NCBI GenBank assembly: GCA_958450325.1
Contig: OY288243.1
Location: 57,372,378 to 57,436,377 of the forward strand
Direction of reading: 5' to 3'
DNA from: Agrostemma githago
Lineage: Eukaryota > Streptophyta > Magnoliopsida > Caryophyllales > Caryophyllaceae
Length of the DNA stretch: 64,000 nt
The notes below the pieces were generated by a model that saw only the letters and a list, made by a program, of their open reading frames with translations, had not been told where the DNA came from and searched no databases. The translations under genes were made by a program, and so were the position numbers. Every line of letters starts with the position of its first letter. The stretch's first letter is position 1. Shown here one piece after another: positions 48,232 to 59,053 of this stretch.

Positions 48232-49602
48232 CTAAGGGTAGTAACGCTTCAGCTGGTCCAGGTTGGTCGGGTTGACGAACTCATTCCCGTCCAGGTCCGT
48301 CAGCATCACTGCTCCCCCTGATAGTATTTTCTTTACCAGATACGGCCCAGCCCAGTTGGGTTTGAATTTTCCCCTTGGGTCAACCGGTAGTAAAGCTCGA
48401 ATAGACTTAAGGACTAGATCCCCTTCTTTAATGTTTCTGGGCCTTACCCTCTTGTTGAAGGCCCGTTGGATCCTCTTCTGGTAGATTTGGATATTGTTGA
48501 GGGCACGATTTCGACGTTCATCTAGTAGAACCAACGAGTCATACCGCGCTCGAACCCAGTCAGGCTCGGGTACTTGGCTTTCTAGCAGAATTCTGAGGGA
48601 CGGTACCTCCAACTCGACGGGCTGGACTGCTTCCATCCCATAGGTTAGGTAATATGGTGTTGCCCCGGTTGCGGTGCGAATTGACGTCCGGTACCCCCAT
48701 AGGGCGAAAGGTATTTTGTCGGGCCAATCCCGGTAATTATCAGCCATCTTTTTTAGTATGGTGACAATTGTTTTATTGGCCGCCTCCACTGCTCCATTTG
48801 TCTGGGGACGATAAGGCGAGGACGTGTGCCTTTGAATTTTATATTTGGTCAGCAGGGCTGCGGTCTCGGCTTGGAAATGAGCTCCGTGATAACTGATGAA
48901 CTCATAAGAAATCCCATATCGGCATATTATCTTGTTTTGAATGAACTTGGCGACATGCTTTGCATTGAGAATGCGATACGACTCAGCTTCGACCCACTTG
49001 GTGAAATAGTCTATAGCTACTAAAATAAAGCAGTGCCCACCAGTACCAGAGGGATTTATTTTCCCGATTATGTCGATACCCCATGTTGAGAACGGCCAGG
49101 GTGACGTCATGGTATAGAGTAAAGACGACGGCATATGTTGCACATTGCCGAAGATTTGACAGTTATGACAATGTTTGACATATAACTGGCAGTCGGCTTC
49201 CATAGTATTCCAGTAATAACCGAGCCTCATGATTTTTCGGACCAGCATGTGGGCATTCATATGTGGGCCGTTTTCACCATCATGTACTTCGGCCATAACC
49301 TTCTCAGCCTTATACTTGTCAATACAAAGGAGAAGAGCCCCTTGTGCCGTCTTTTTGTACAGTTGTCCGTCATCGGTACGGATGAACTGAGTGGCTAGCA
49401 TTCGTAAGGCTTTCTTGGCTCGACCTTCCGTCCCGGGAGGATATTCTCCGTTTGTCAGGTACTTTAACACAGCCTGGTACCATGGTTCGGGATCAGTTAT
49501 CTCAATGTTCTCAATATCGTGAATATATGCCGGCTCGGACCGTCTTTCGACGAAAATTGGCATACTGGTCACGTGGTCGAGAATATTTAATAGAGATGCC
49601 AA
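48232..49602 (-). pseudogene. Element B integrase
   Basis: Open frame of 456 residues; the first 15 or so are the end of the second RNase H. The zinc module follows (HMNAHMLVRKIMRLGYYW, then CQLYVKHCHNCQ at about residues 114-150). The core has the first Asp in WGIDIIGKINP, and the Glu in NGAVEAANKTI. The second acidic site reads EFISYHGAHFQ, where the family has Asp-Asn before Gly, so the catalytic Asp is Tyr. The C-terminus has RVRPRNIKEGDLVLK, then FKPNWAGPYLVKK. An intact copy would insert element DNA. Confidence in family is high and in activity very low. Confidence 0.93.
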
Positions 49603-49932
49603 TTTTGAAAGTGCATCTGCAAACCGATTCTCTTCCCGAGGCAGGTATATGTATTCTACTTTCTGGAATTGTTTCTCGAGATCCCTTACTCGTGCCTAGT
49701 AGGCCACGAGATTAGCATTCCGAGTCTTCCATTTCTGCAGAGCTTCGTTAATGACCAAGGATGAGTCACCATGTACCCGGAGATTTGTGATCCCCAGATT
49801 GGCGGCGGCTTGTAGCCCGTAAATGCATGCTTCGTATTCTGCTGCATTATTGGTAACATCGAAGTCCAGTTTGATGGAGACGGGAGTATGCTCCCCTCTT
49901 GGTGAGATCAGGAGGATCCCGACTCCGAACCC
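49603..49932 (-). pseudogene. Element B additional RNase H (aRH)
   Basis: Starts in the RT frame at WDLYFDGASNF; a TGA (49929-49931 region) follows, then the same frame continues with ILLISPRGE, NNAAEYEACIYGLQAA, LRVHGDSSLVINE and REENRFADALSKLASLL. These are the Asp, Glu, Asp and Asp positions of a plant-type RNase H. A TAG at about 49697 also interrupts it. A second RNase H after the ordinary one is diagnostic for the Tat lineage. Confidence 0.9.
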
Positions 49933-51861
49933 TCAAAAATTAGATGCTCCATCGAAGTATAAATCCCACGTTTCGGCATCGGTATGGAAAATATCTTCGT
50001 CTGGGAAGGACCAGGTGTCGGTGTACCCTTCTTCGGTTACCGGGCTGTCAGCGAGGAATTCAGCTACCACCCGTCCCTTAATGGCCTTTAATGGCACAAA
50101 TTTTAGGTCGAACTCTGCCAACATTAGAGTCCATCTAGAAATTCGGCCATTGAGGACAGGTTTTTCGAAGAGGTATTTGATGGGGTCCATCCTGGATAGC
50201 ACATGGACCTCGTAGCTGAGCATATAGTGCCGGAGCTTCTTGGTGACCCAGACTAGAGCCAAGCACGTCTTTTCGAGCATGGTATACTTGCACTCATACT
50301 CTAAAAACTTCTTGCTGATGTAATGGATGGCTCTTTCTTCGGAGTCAACTGTCTGAGCCAGCATAGCCCCCATGGCTGTCTCGGTCGTTGTTAGGTATAA
50401 CGACAGAGGCAAACCGGGCTGAGGTGGCATTAAGACTGGCGGAGCAGACAGAATTTCCTTGATCTTGTCGAAAGAAGCTTGGCCCTTGTCGTCCCATAGT
50501 ATCCGTTCCCCTATTTTCAGTTTCTTGAAAATTGGTTCACACACCATGGTTAGTTTGGAAATGAATCGACTAATATACTGGACTTTCCCGAGAAATCCCC
50601 TTATTTCCTTTTCGGTTTTAGGAGCTTGCATCTCGGTAATGGCTTTGATTTTAGCTGGGTCGACCTCGATACCTCGTTGGCTAACGATATGACCCAGTAA
50701 TTTGCATGATGTTACTCCGAAACTGCACTTTTGAGGGTTTAGCCTCATGTTGTATTTGCGCAATCGGGTGAAGAATTTTCTTAGGGCGGTGATGTGACCG
50801 TCCCGTTCTTTGGATTTGACGATCATGTCGTCCACATAAACTTCTACCTCTTTATGCATCATGTCGTGTAGTAAAGTGGTAGCGGTCCTTTGGTATGTGG
50901 CTCCGGCATTAATGAGACCGAATGGCATGACGGTATAGCAGTAAGTACCCCAAGGTGTGGTGAAGGTAGTCTTACTCATATCTTCTTCCGCCATCTTGAT
51001 TTGATTATATCCGGCATACCCGTCCATGAATGATAGAAGGGCATGATCGGCCGTGTTATCCACAAGTATGTCGATGTGTGGTAACGGAAAATCATCTTTC
51101 GGGCTTGCCTTGTTAAGATCCCGAAAATCTACGCATACCCGCACCTTACCGTCCTTTTTAGGTACCGGCACGATGTTTGCCACCCAGTCCGGGTACTCGG
51201 ACACTTGTATGAAGTCGGCTTTGAACTGTTTATCGACTTCTTCATTTACCTTGAGAGACCACTCGGGCCTCATTCGACGAAGCTTCTGCTTGACCGGTTT
51301 GCACCCGTCCTTGATTGGTATGCGGTGCTCGGCTATTTCCCGGTCTATCCCCGGCATGTCCTTGTAGGACCATGCGAAGACATCCTTGAATTCTTGGAGG
51401 AGGTTTATGAATTGTTGTTTCTCCTCGGGATCTAATGATAACCCTATCTTAAGTATCTGAGGCTCTAAGGTCGTTCCCACGTTTATGGACTCGGTCTCTT
51501 CGATTACCGGATTCCGGGATTCCCTTTGTTCTAGTTGCTCGATCAGATGTGGAGGTAAGGGTACCTGTTCGTCGGATTTCTCAATGTCATAACATAAAAC
51601 ATTTTTGAAAGCAGAATTTAAAAGAGACAAGTCGTAAGCAGAACGGTTGTTATTATTGATTGAAAATTTGGAAAACAGCTCAAAGAGAGCAGCCATCTGA
51701 TCATTGGTCAGTGGCGGAATTGGTAAGGCACTCGGAACAGACCCCGAAGTGCCAGCAGTAGGAATGATAGAAGGGAGAGGGGTTACAGGAGTGACTCTAG
51801 CACCGACTTCCCTAGACTCGACCTCAGACTCTGACTCAGACTCGGACTCAGACTCAGGCAT
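49933..51861 (-). CDS. Element B reverse transcriptase and RNase H
   Basis: One intact frame of 642 residues. The first 80 are Glu/Ser-rich (an SES repeat at residues 2-13) and variable. A pol linker follows with FAWSYKDMPGID. RT motifs: KKDGKVRVCVDFRDLNKASP, LLSFMDGYAGYNQIKM, YCYTVMPFGLINAGATYQR and YVDDMIVKS. RNase H follows with TTTETAMGAMLAQ and EYECKYTMLEKTCLALVW. The RNase H first position reads TTTE rather than the usual TxxD, so activity of this domain is doubtful. The polymerase core looks complete. The Met given is simply the first in the frame; the polyprotein should begin at gag. Confidence 0.93.
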   Translation of the reverse strand: MPESESESESESEVESREVGARVTPVTPLPSIIPTAGTSGSVPSALPIPPLTNDQMAALFELFSKFSINNNNRSAYDLSLLNSAFKNVLCYDIEKSDEQVPLPPHLIEQLEQRESRNPVIEETESINVGTTLEPQILKIGLSLDPEEKQQFINLLQEFKDVFAWSYKDMPGIDREIAEHRIPIKDGCKPVKQKLRRMRPEWSLKVNEEVDKQFKADFIQVSEYPDWVANIVPVPKKDGKVRVCVDFRDLNKASPKDDFPLPHIDILVDNTADHALLSFMDGYAGYNQIKMAEEDMSKTTFTTPWGTYCYTVMPFGLINAGATYQRTATTLLHDMMHKEVEVYVDDMIVKSKERDGHITALRKFFTRLRKYNMRLNPQKCSFGVTSCKLLGHIVSQRGIEVDPAKIKAITEMQAPKTEKEIRGFLGKVQYISRFISKLTMVCEPIFKKLKIGERILWDDKGQASFDKIKEILSAPPVLMPPQPGLPLSLYLTTTETAMGAMLAQTVDSEERAIHYISKKFLEYECKYTMLEKTCLALVWVTKKLRHYMLSYEVHVLSRMDPIKYLFEKPVLNGRISRWTLMLAEFDLKFVPLKAIKGRVVAEFLADSPVTEEGYTDTWSFPDEDIFHTDAETWDLYFDGASNF

Positions 51862-52468
51862 GTCTCCCTCTCCGGTGACCAGCTTGTAGATCTTTCCTTG
51901 ACTGTCAGTCCACTTGACAGTCTTCCTCCAGGCCCTGTTTCCCGTCTCGGAACCAACATCCGAGATTAGCTTGGTCGGGTCAAACCCTGTTGCTGCGGAG
52001 GATCAGGTTGACCAGGTCTTCTTTTGGAGTCGGGGCTATGGTGTCTTCCCCGAAGAGCAGCCCCAGCGCGGGCTCAGCATCATCAGCTTCATCAGACTGG
52101 ATGAGGGCGAACACATCATCTGGGATGTAGTTGCAGTCCCGGGCCGAGTGGGTCCCGAGGTGCACAGCATTGGGTTGGTACAGTCCAACCTGGATAGCCC
52201 CAAACACGGGTGTGACAAAGTAGTCGGCCAACCGTGGGCTGTAAGGGCTCAAGTGGATACCCTTCATGATGTTGCAGGCTTTTTTGATTCCTGCTCGGAC
52301 AACGTTGCCCGGAGTGGCGGCATAGCCAAGGCCAAAGTGGGAGTCTTCGTCCTTAAGGACCTCGATGATCTTCCCAGCTGGAAGGTCGGGTCGAGAGGTA
52401 GCCCCCGGAAGGTACCCTAGGTTTTGGAGCATTGTGTCAATGCTTGTGGTGAAGTAAGGCCTAAAGAG
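51862..52468 (-). pseudogene. Element B spacer between protease and RT
   Basis: A frame of 150 residues (51980-52432) that resembles the linker region of Tat pol (GYLPGATSRPDLPAGKIIEV, then LADYFVTPVFGAIQVG). It ends in a frame break before the RT frame. No enzyme motif is visible; it would be part of the polyprotein. Confidence 0.6.
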
Positions 52469-53539
52469 TTACTCTTCCTCGATCATCCCCACAAAGTCGA
52501 ACCCCCAGAGGTCCGTGCGGCCCGTGGCGTTACAGCTAGCCACGGTCATTGGGGTTGCCTCTAAGGTAATAACATCATTGAGCAAAGGCACCTTGATCTT
52601 ATGGTGGAGGGTGGAGGACACGGCTTTCACAACGTGAATCCATGGTCTTCCTAGGAGCAAGTTGAAGGATGAGGTGACATCAATCACCTGGAATTCAAGC
52701 TCTTTTTCTATTGGGCCCGTTATGATGGTCAGTTTTATGGCCCCAGCTACCGACTTTGGACTCCAATCAAAAGCTTGGATGGTCTGAGCAGTCGGGATAT
52801 AGTCAGCCTCGGTAATACCGAGGGCTTTGGCGGTCCTTAGAGGAAGGACATTTACAGCGGACCCGTCATCAACCAAGGTCATAGGGAGGTATTTTCCTCG
52901 GCAAATCACCGTGATGTAAAGGGCCAGATTGTGGGAGGTCCCAAATGGTGGCAGGTCGGCTTCAGAGAAAGTGATCACTGGGCCTCCTTCCTTGGCCTTA
53001 CCCTTTAGATGGGGTAGGACTGTGGCTACCATTTCAGCAGGGGTAGCCAAAGAGTCGATCTTGACTTGATCGAGAGCCTTTGTAAGTGCTTCTCGATGTT
53101 TTTGTGAGCTAACCAAGAGTTGCCATGTAGTGAGGTCAACTCGGGTCTTCTTCAGTTGCTTCACAATAGCTGTTTCAGCAGTAGGCTCCTCAGGGGCGAC
53201 TTCCATCCCGAGTGGATCGGTGATGGTTGTCGGGATGGGGGTGTCCCTAGAGCTTGTGGCTAGATAGGGACGACCAAGGTGGTTGCTGGCTAGGACTCGA
53301 GTTTTGGCTTCGCGAATCAGCTCAGAGGTAATGGGGACGGTTTCCCCTTTAGTGAGGTAGACATCATCCTCATCGTCAAACCAGATCTCGTTCACCTGTG
53401 GGATGAATGCAGAGATAAGGTGAGAGCAATCAATCACCTCCCCGGCAAAGATGGCATGGGAGCTGAAAGGATTCTCCTTATTGCTTGGCTTATCTCCGGG
53501 TAGCGGGATTTTACCGCTCTCGATCAGGTCCTGAATCAA
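52469..53539 (-). pseudogene. Element B aspartic protease
   Basis: Open frame of 356 residues. The protease active site is TLVDDGSAVNVLP at about residues 218-230; LLGRPWIHVVKAVSSTLH follows, as in Ty3 proteases. The first 100 residues are the C-terminal gag extension. It would cut the polyprotein in the particle. The frame is open to the left into the knuckle region, so 53539 is only the first Met. A stop at 52469 separates it from the spacer. Confidence 0.9.
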
Positions 53540-53833
53540 GTGTTTCAGCTTCCAACACTTTTCGGTATCATGCCCATTGCCCCGGTGGTATTGGCAATAG
53601 GCCTGAGCATTGTAGTTCTTGGAGCGTCGCTCGACCGGAACTTCAGGAGTTGGGCCTATCGGTTGGATTAGGCCTTTGGAGGACAGCCTTTGTAAGGCAT
53701 AGGTATAGGTGGTACCTATATCAGTGAAAACCCGAGGTGGGGTGCTCTTCTTGGACGGGGCATCTAGTAGATTAACCGCGTCAAAAATGCTGCGAGTTGC
53801 AGCCTGGGGCTTAGTGGTGGAGGAAGAAGCCCC
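53540..53833 (-). pseudogene. Element B gag zinc knuckle region
   Basis: The gag frame goes on past the TAA at 53834-53836 and carries CQYHRGNGHDTEKC (C-x2-H-x4-H-x4-C), a Tat-type knuckle, at about 53554-53596. It is in frame with the protease. The stop before it therefore cuts gag from the knuckle and pol. Confidence 0.85.
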
Positions 53834-54636
53834 TTAATACCCTTTGCTAGCGGCCTTAGTGAGGCCTTCCAGTCTCAGATCGTCTTCGATCCTCATACCC
53901 ATTTCAGTAAGGGTGGTGAAATTGGGTATGACAGCGTACCGAAGGTGAACCCGGTAGAAGGGGAGGAGGTTCTTGACAAAAGCCTCCACCAAAGTCTTCT
54001 CATTGGGCTTATCAACCAGTTTCACGCTCTCGGCCCTCCAGCGTTGAAGGTATTTTGTAAAACCTTCCTTCGGCTCTTGGGCCATAACCTCCAGAGATCG
54101 CATTGTGGTTTGGATCTCGGTGTTGTCAGCATAGTTCCGAGCAAACTCGGTAGCCACATCGTCCCATGTAGGGTATTTTTTCGGGTCTAGCCTATAGTAC
54201 CAGGCCCGTGGGTGCTTCTCGAGAGATGCAGCAAAGAGGTTCTTGAACATGGACGAATCCACTCCCTTGATGGCCATGAATTCTTTGAAGGCCCGCACAT
54301 GTAGTAACGGGTCTTCAGTTCCCTCAAACATGGGCAAGCCCGTAAGGTTCAGGTTTGCGGGCAGTTTGTCGCTCAACGGGTTGTACTCTCGGCTATTCTC
54401 CCGATGGATGTTGTTACTCCCAGCCAAATGAACTCGTTCTTCTAGTCGGCGTACTGAGCTAACTAGCTCAGCCAGGGGCCCCGTAAGCTCGACATTTGAG
54501 TCCTTTGCTCCACTGTAGCTAGACGAGCAACGATGGCCACTTGGCCAGCCCTCATTTCAGTCAGTTGGGCTTCGATGTCGGTTTGCTTCTCGATCATGGC
54601 GTCCAAAGAGGTTTGCAGACTGTTCAAAGTAGCCAT
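53834..54636 (-). pseudogene. Element B gag capsid domain
   Basis: N-terminus from the ATG at 54636 (MATLNSLQTSLDAMIEKQTD), a coiled-coil-like segment. A shift near 54500 leads to the frame with VRRLEERVHLAGSNNIHREN, and then the intact gag domain: FEGTEDPLLHVRAFKEFMA, AWYYRLDPKKYPTWDDVATE, TKYLQRWRAESVKLVD, ending SKGY then TAA. The gag forms the capsid. Closely parallels A's gag (22043-22923). Confidence 0.92.
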
Positions 54637-55790
54637 CCTGCGGGCGTGTCTGGTTGCGGGTGGCCTGTCTGTAAGAACACCGTGTAATCAGAAACCGAAC
54701 CCAGATCTTGGAATCAAAGAAAAAGTACATCCCGAGCGATACTAGGAAAGAAGACTAAAGACTCGAGAAAGACACCTAGACGGATGACCCATGGGTGGTG
54801 TAACTTCCTTACGGCTTTGGCTTTGTGGGCCTAATCCCGTTTGAAGGAAGGTCCACGTGAGACTTTTTCCCCAGACTTTTGACTTGAGTGTATGGACAGA
54901 CTTTCCTTTGTAGGGGTATGCCCTACGCAGGTTGGTCGTGCCTTGACAAATAAGGCGGACTCGGGAAAGGGGGGAAACTCGTGATGTAAGATCGACGGAG
55001 TTCCGACTCTATAAACCTTTGACATACTATGCAAAGACCCGACACACGGCTAGACGGTAGGTCCTATAATAAGGAAGATTTATTTGGAAAGTTGAAGGTT
55101 TGAAAATTTGAATATATAATGGGTGAATTTCCGAGAGTTCGAAAATTAAAAAGGAATTTCGAAAACCGAGATTAGAATTTTGAAGAATTCAGAAAATCAG
55201 GGTGGTTTTGGAAATTCGAGAGTTAAAACGGACGGCATGCCGACTAAAGAAAAGGATATTTTGAGTCAAATCGTTGATCCTAAATTTCGGCGGCATTCCG
55301 AGTTTTGAAAATTGGATATTTTGAAAAGATGGGTCCCGAAACGGACAGTATTTCGGGTTTTTCAAAATTTGGTATTTTTGGAAAGATGCATTTTTTTAAA
55401 TGACGGTTTTTGAAAAATGACACGGAAACCAAGCAGCACGTAGTCAAACAAGCATTATAATGACGCCTATGTATGCATTACGCTAAGTCTCGGTCGGTCA
55501 AAATAGGGTCTATACCAACGACGATAGTATTCTCGTAGTCAGGACGGACTCCCTAAGCCGAGTTGGTCTTAGGACATGCCGCGAAACCCTTACGAGTTCC
55601 ACCATCGAAGTCTTTAGCGCACCCATGTAGGAATGCACCGCGGTATAGTGGGACGTCGGTCACAAGTAACCGGCCCGGGCAAAAATTTGGGTTATGCATG
55701 AATCATTAAACTAATGCACGCACACTAATATACGAACGATTTCTCTTCGAGTCTCACCCTAGGAACCCCGATGACATGTGGTACATCAGG
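54637..55790 (-). other. Element B 5' leader
   Basis: Non-coding, 1.15 kb, homologous to the leaders of A and C, with one copy of the core phrase that is triplicated in C. Tat leaders are typically long and likely hold packaging signals; that is inference. Confidence 0.65.
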
Positions 55791-55810
55791 TATCCCCAGC
55801 GGAGTCGCCA
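55791..55810 (-). other. Element B primer-binding site
   Basis: On the - strand TGGCGACTCCGCTGGGGATA, three bases from the 5' LTR. The TGG start matches a tRNA CCA end. Assignment to tRNA-Arg is from memory of Ogre/Tat elements. Confidence 0.8.
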
Positions 55811-55813
55811 AAT

Positions 55814-57393
55814 AGTGGACATGACGTAGGTCCACCCCGACGCGGCCACACGCGGGTTTGGGTAGGCGAATGAATCTCGTGGTAAGATTGTTCTCGGGTT
55901 CGAAATTTAAGTCAAAGTTGGACTCGCCACCGAATTTATGGTAATTCGGAACCATTCGAGCCCACTCTATGTCGTCATGGGCTATACAAAAAGTACGGCC
56001 CACTTCGATTTCAGAGTTTATGGGGCTCGTCCCTTTGCATTGCGATACCGATACCATCTACACCGGTATCGTGTAAAGAATGACTCTCGTGCGCCAACGG
56101 TTTCGGGCATCCGGAAACCGAGGTTCTGAGTAAGGGGTGAGGGTACGTGTTGGGAAGCCCACTAAGGACACCCAACCCCGCCCGCACAATGGTGGCCTCT
56201 ACTAAGACATCGTTCGTGTTCGTGTACGCGCGCTAGTAAAATGATTAAATGATATGCAAACAGCGTTTTCAGGCTAAGCATGTGAATTATATGTGAATTA
56301 CGTCATTTAATGCATCTAATTATGGTCGAAGTGATTTAGCATGCGAGGTTCATTTATAAAGCGATAAGCAAGTAAATAAACGAAACTTGAAAATGAATAA
56401 CATACAAGTTACACGGGCGGAAATACAACCCGGAATTCACAATACAACGATTATTATAACGATTAAAAGAAATAATAAACTAAAATAAGAAGAGCGATAA
56501 ATAAAATATACGACTCGACAAAGACCCATATATAATAAATGTACCCTAGATCGTGAATTAGTTAGACGGACGAACCTTAATTAATAACGCATTATATTGC
56601 ATATTAATCAAAGGACGGAGGTTCGAGACCTAGGCGTGATTCTAACCCGATCTTGAACCTTGACGTCTTGTCCCGACTTATCACCTCGAGAAATGGAGTC
56701 TAAATTAATTATGCGTCGGATACGACTAAAGAGTCGTTGACACAAAATTGATAGTGCAAGACCGTTGATCAAAATCGTTTTAAGTGTCGTGATGTGCATG
56801 AGTTTTAGAAAAATGGGTTCACGTGATGGTCTTTACACGCGTTGACTAAAAGTCGTAAAAAAAAGGACGAGCCTCAAAATATGGAAGTATGTTGCGAAAG
56901 TCGCCTATTAATGTAAGAATCGAAGAGGATAAAAAGACGAGAAAACGAGAAAGAGGGCTCGGCCGAACAGGCCTCCTCGCGAGTCACCTGACCGGCGCGC
57001 GACTCGCATGGGGTCTGGCCGCGTGTCTTTTATTTGTCGAAAAATCGTCCGTTTTTATAATCACGTGCCGATGTGGGTTAATTTACTCGATTTATGCTTT
57101 CGCTAGATTAGGAATTTTGAATTAGTGACGAAATTGCATCCCTCTACGTCACGACATCGAAACTAATCCTTCCGGATTATGTGATGTCGGTTTTCGTGTC
57201 AACGGGTTTCGTACTAATTGAAATGGGATCAAATGCGTTCAACTATGACCGATTGCGATCACGTCACGCCCTTGAGTACATTGGGGCGGGGCTCCTCGAA
57301 AGGGCTCCACCTCCGTCGTTGCTCGTAAAGGGATTAGACGGACCTTAGGCGATCATCATAGTTAAACGTATTCAAAACCGAATTTTAGTATTA

Positions 57394-57433
<40 letters not shown>

Positions 57434-58315
57434 GGTATGATAGTGTTAGTAACGAAAAGATAAAGTTAGTATACGAGAAATAAAAATGTTAGTGTTATGT
57501 TAAAGTTAGTGTTATGTTAAAGTTAGTGTTATGATACTAGTATAGTTAAAATATAAATAATGCGAAAATGTAAATAGGAACAAAGTAGTAAGGATCGAAA
57601 TGGGGTTTAGGACACCCTCAACATACATGCTTGGTATAGGCCTCAGAAATAGACTCGTAAATAGCGACGGAACGCCGGAGTATCGAGGATGTACGTGAGT
57701 TATGGTGTGTATATGTGTGTGTGTGTGCCGTCGGTTTTTTGAGGGACGAGGGGCTCGGTTTTTTGTATGGTTTTGCTTGGGGTTGTAGTATAGGATGTTT
57801 AGGTAGATTAGGGTAGAATTTGTAGGGTAAAATGAGGGTTGCAAAAGCTCTTTTTTCACTCTTAAAAACTGAAAAATGCAAAGGGTTAGGGGGTGTATTT
57901 ATAGACTTGATCAAGTGAATCAAGTGAGTTGAGTCATTTTAGGAAGAAGTTGATTCTTGTGGATTTGATTTGCTTTTTGAATTTTGATTTTGTGCGCCAG
58001 TTTTCGAGAATGAACTTGGCTGATTTTGTGAGACGGTTTCGTCTTTGACCGGGTTTTGACCCGGTCGCCAAAAGACGGGATTTATTTTTGGTGTCGGTTT
58101 TGGCCCAAATTAGTCTTATTTTGCTCGAAACGACCCACTGGGCCTGGATTTGAGGTCTGTTTTGTGAGATTATTACTCCGCTAAAAGTCCATGTCGGATA
58201 TTATTGATTCCGAGCCCAAATCCGAGTATACCAAGTCACGTTTGCGTCCGATCATCATCGGGTGTTTGTCGGAGACTACCATAGACATCTGGCAGTCAAA
58301 ATGCGGGTGTCTACA
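55814..58315 (-). repeat. Element B, 5' LTR (right)
   Basis: 2502 bp. The first base reads A where the partner has T (AGTGGACATG). It is longer than the left LTR mainly because of a long TA microsatellite (57394-57431) and an 18-bp tandem duplication (GTGTTATGTTAAAGTTA type, about 57490-57525). TATTTATA at 57896-57903 is a TATA box for the - strand. Confidence 0.93.
57896..57903 (-). promoter_or_regulatory. TATA box of element B 5' LTR
   Basis: Inverted reading TATAAATA, about 2.1 kb before the gag-side LTR edge. Equivalent boxes are at 34098-34105 (A) and 30448-30455 (C). Transcription from it runs leftwards, away from the host gene at 59054. Confidence 0.55.
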
Positions 58316-58371
58316 GAGATGAATATTATATTAATTAAAGATGGTAAAGTGTGAAAAAGTTTTTTCCATAA

Positions 58372-58815
58372 GGAAGCGTTTGGAAACATGGAATTATTTT
58401 CATTTTCATGAATCTAATTCTAGATATTGAATTATTGACATTGAATTCTATTTCCAATTCCAAAATGTTGTTTGGGTATCCATGGAATTGGAATTGGAAT
58501 TGGGCGGGGCGGAGCCGGGTCGAGGCAACAAAAAAATTAATTTTTGAATTTTTTTTCCGTGATGAAAATGTATATTTTTAATTAGGGACAAAAATTAATA
58601 AAAAAAAATATATTCCGACTAAATTTACGCGAAAAAAAAAATGAAAAGTGACGGAATTGAAATGACTACCATGGGGTAGTCATTTGAGAAAGTGAAATTT
58701 AAACAAGGTTGGAATTGGTATGGAATTCATCTCAAATCCAATTCCAAATTCTCGATTTTCCCAAACACTTGAATCATCTCAAATTCAATTCCAATTCTGA
58801 GTTCCCAAGTAAGCC
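58372..58815. mobile_element. MITE (444 bp), second copy
   Basis: Starts GGAAGCGTTTGG and ends CAAGTAAGCC, flanked by ATAA on both sides (58368-58371 and 58816-58819). Shares the GTGACGGAATTGAAATGACT phrase and overall layout with 38475-38903. It lies inside the right piece of the split Stowaway. Confidence 0.75.
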
Positions 58816-58874
58816 ATAAATGAAAATAGGGAAGAAGATCGGGAAAGAGAGACGAACACTTAAACTCAGAGGGA

Positions 58875-58875
<1 letters not shown>

Positions 58876-58936
<61 letters not shown>
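58876..58936. repeat. (TA)n microsatellite
   Basis: About 30 TA dinucleotides starting in the Stowaway target site. It ends about 117 bp before the ATG of the host gene. Confidence 0.95.
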
Positions 58937-58938
<2 letters not shown>

Positions 58939-59053
58939 CGTACGGAGTAATAAGTAACGTATACGGAGTATTTGACGAAGCCGAAATTCTATTTGTTAGT
59001 TTGTTACTCGTATTCTTTAATCATAGCCCACAATCAATTAGGAGCAGGAGTCA
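58939..59053 (+). promoter_or_regulatory. Upstream region of the host gene
   Basis: Only about 115 bp of non-repetitive sequence separates the TA microsatellite from the start codon. No convincing TATA box lies here apart from the TA tract itself. The ATG context is GAGTCAATGG. Confidence 0.4.

Larger units (their letters stand above)
43010..58315 (-). mobile_element. Element B: Tat-type Ty3/gypsy element with antisense gene
   Basis: 15,306 bp with a perfect GAGAT target duplication (43005-43009, 58316-58320). LTRs 43010-45473 and 55814-58315. The primer-binding site at the right LTR and polypurine tract at the left LTR set transcription on the - strand. Order in that direction: gag, protease, spacer, RT, RNase H, a second RNase H, integrase, antisense gene, LTR. 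The second RNase H domain and an extra open frame after pol are known marks of the Tat lineage (Ogre, Retand, RIRE2). LTRs differ at only about 30 single sites counted by eye, so it is fairly young, but stops and shifts disable it. Confidence 0.93.
42847..58875. mobile_element. Stowaway MITE split by element B and another MITE
   Basis: The left piece (42847-43009) starts CTTCCTCCGAGTT; the right piece ends CTCAGAGGGAG at 58875, its inverted partner. TA flanks both ends (42845-42846 and 58876-58877). B interrupts it with GAGAT target copies, and the MITE at 58372-58815 interrupts the right piece. Reassembled, the MITE would be roughly 280 bp. Confidence 0.7.

Noticed and set aside
51914..52420. 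168-residue + strand frame opposite B's protease-RT spacer
   Set aside because: Complement of the linker that continues pol. No start context, no domain, no intron signals, unlike the frame at 46179-47763.
43134..56129. Small open frames repeated in every Tat LTR (e.g. 43134-43325, 55938-56129, 23484-23696, 28494-28685)
   Set aside because: Conservation follows from LTR duplication, they lie in the LTR of an element with no such gene known, and they are short with no domain.
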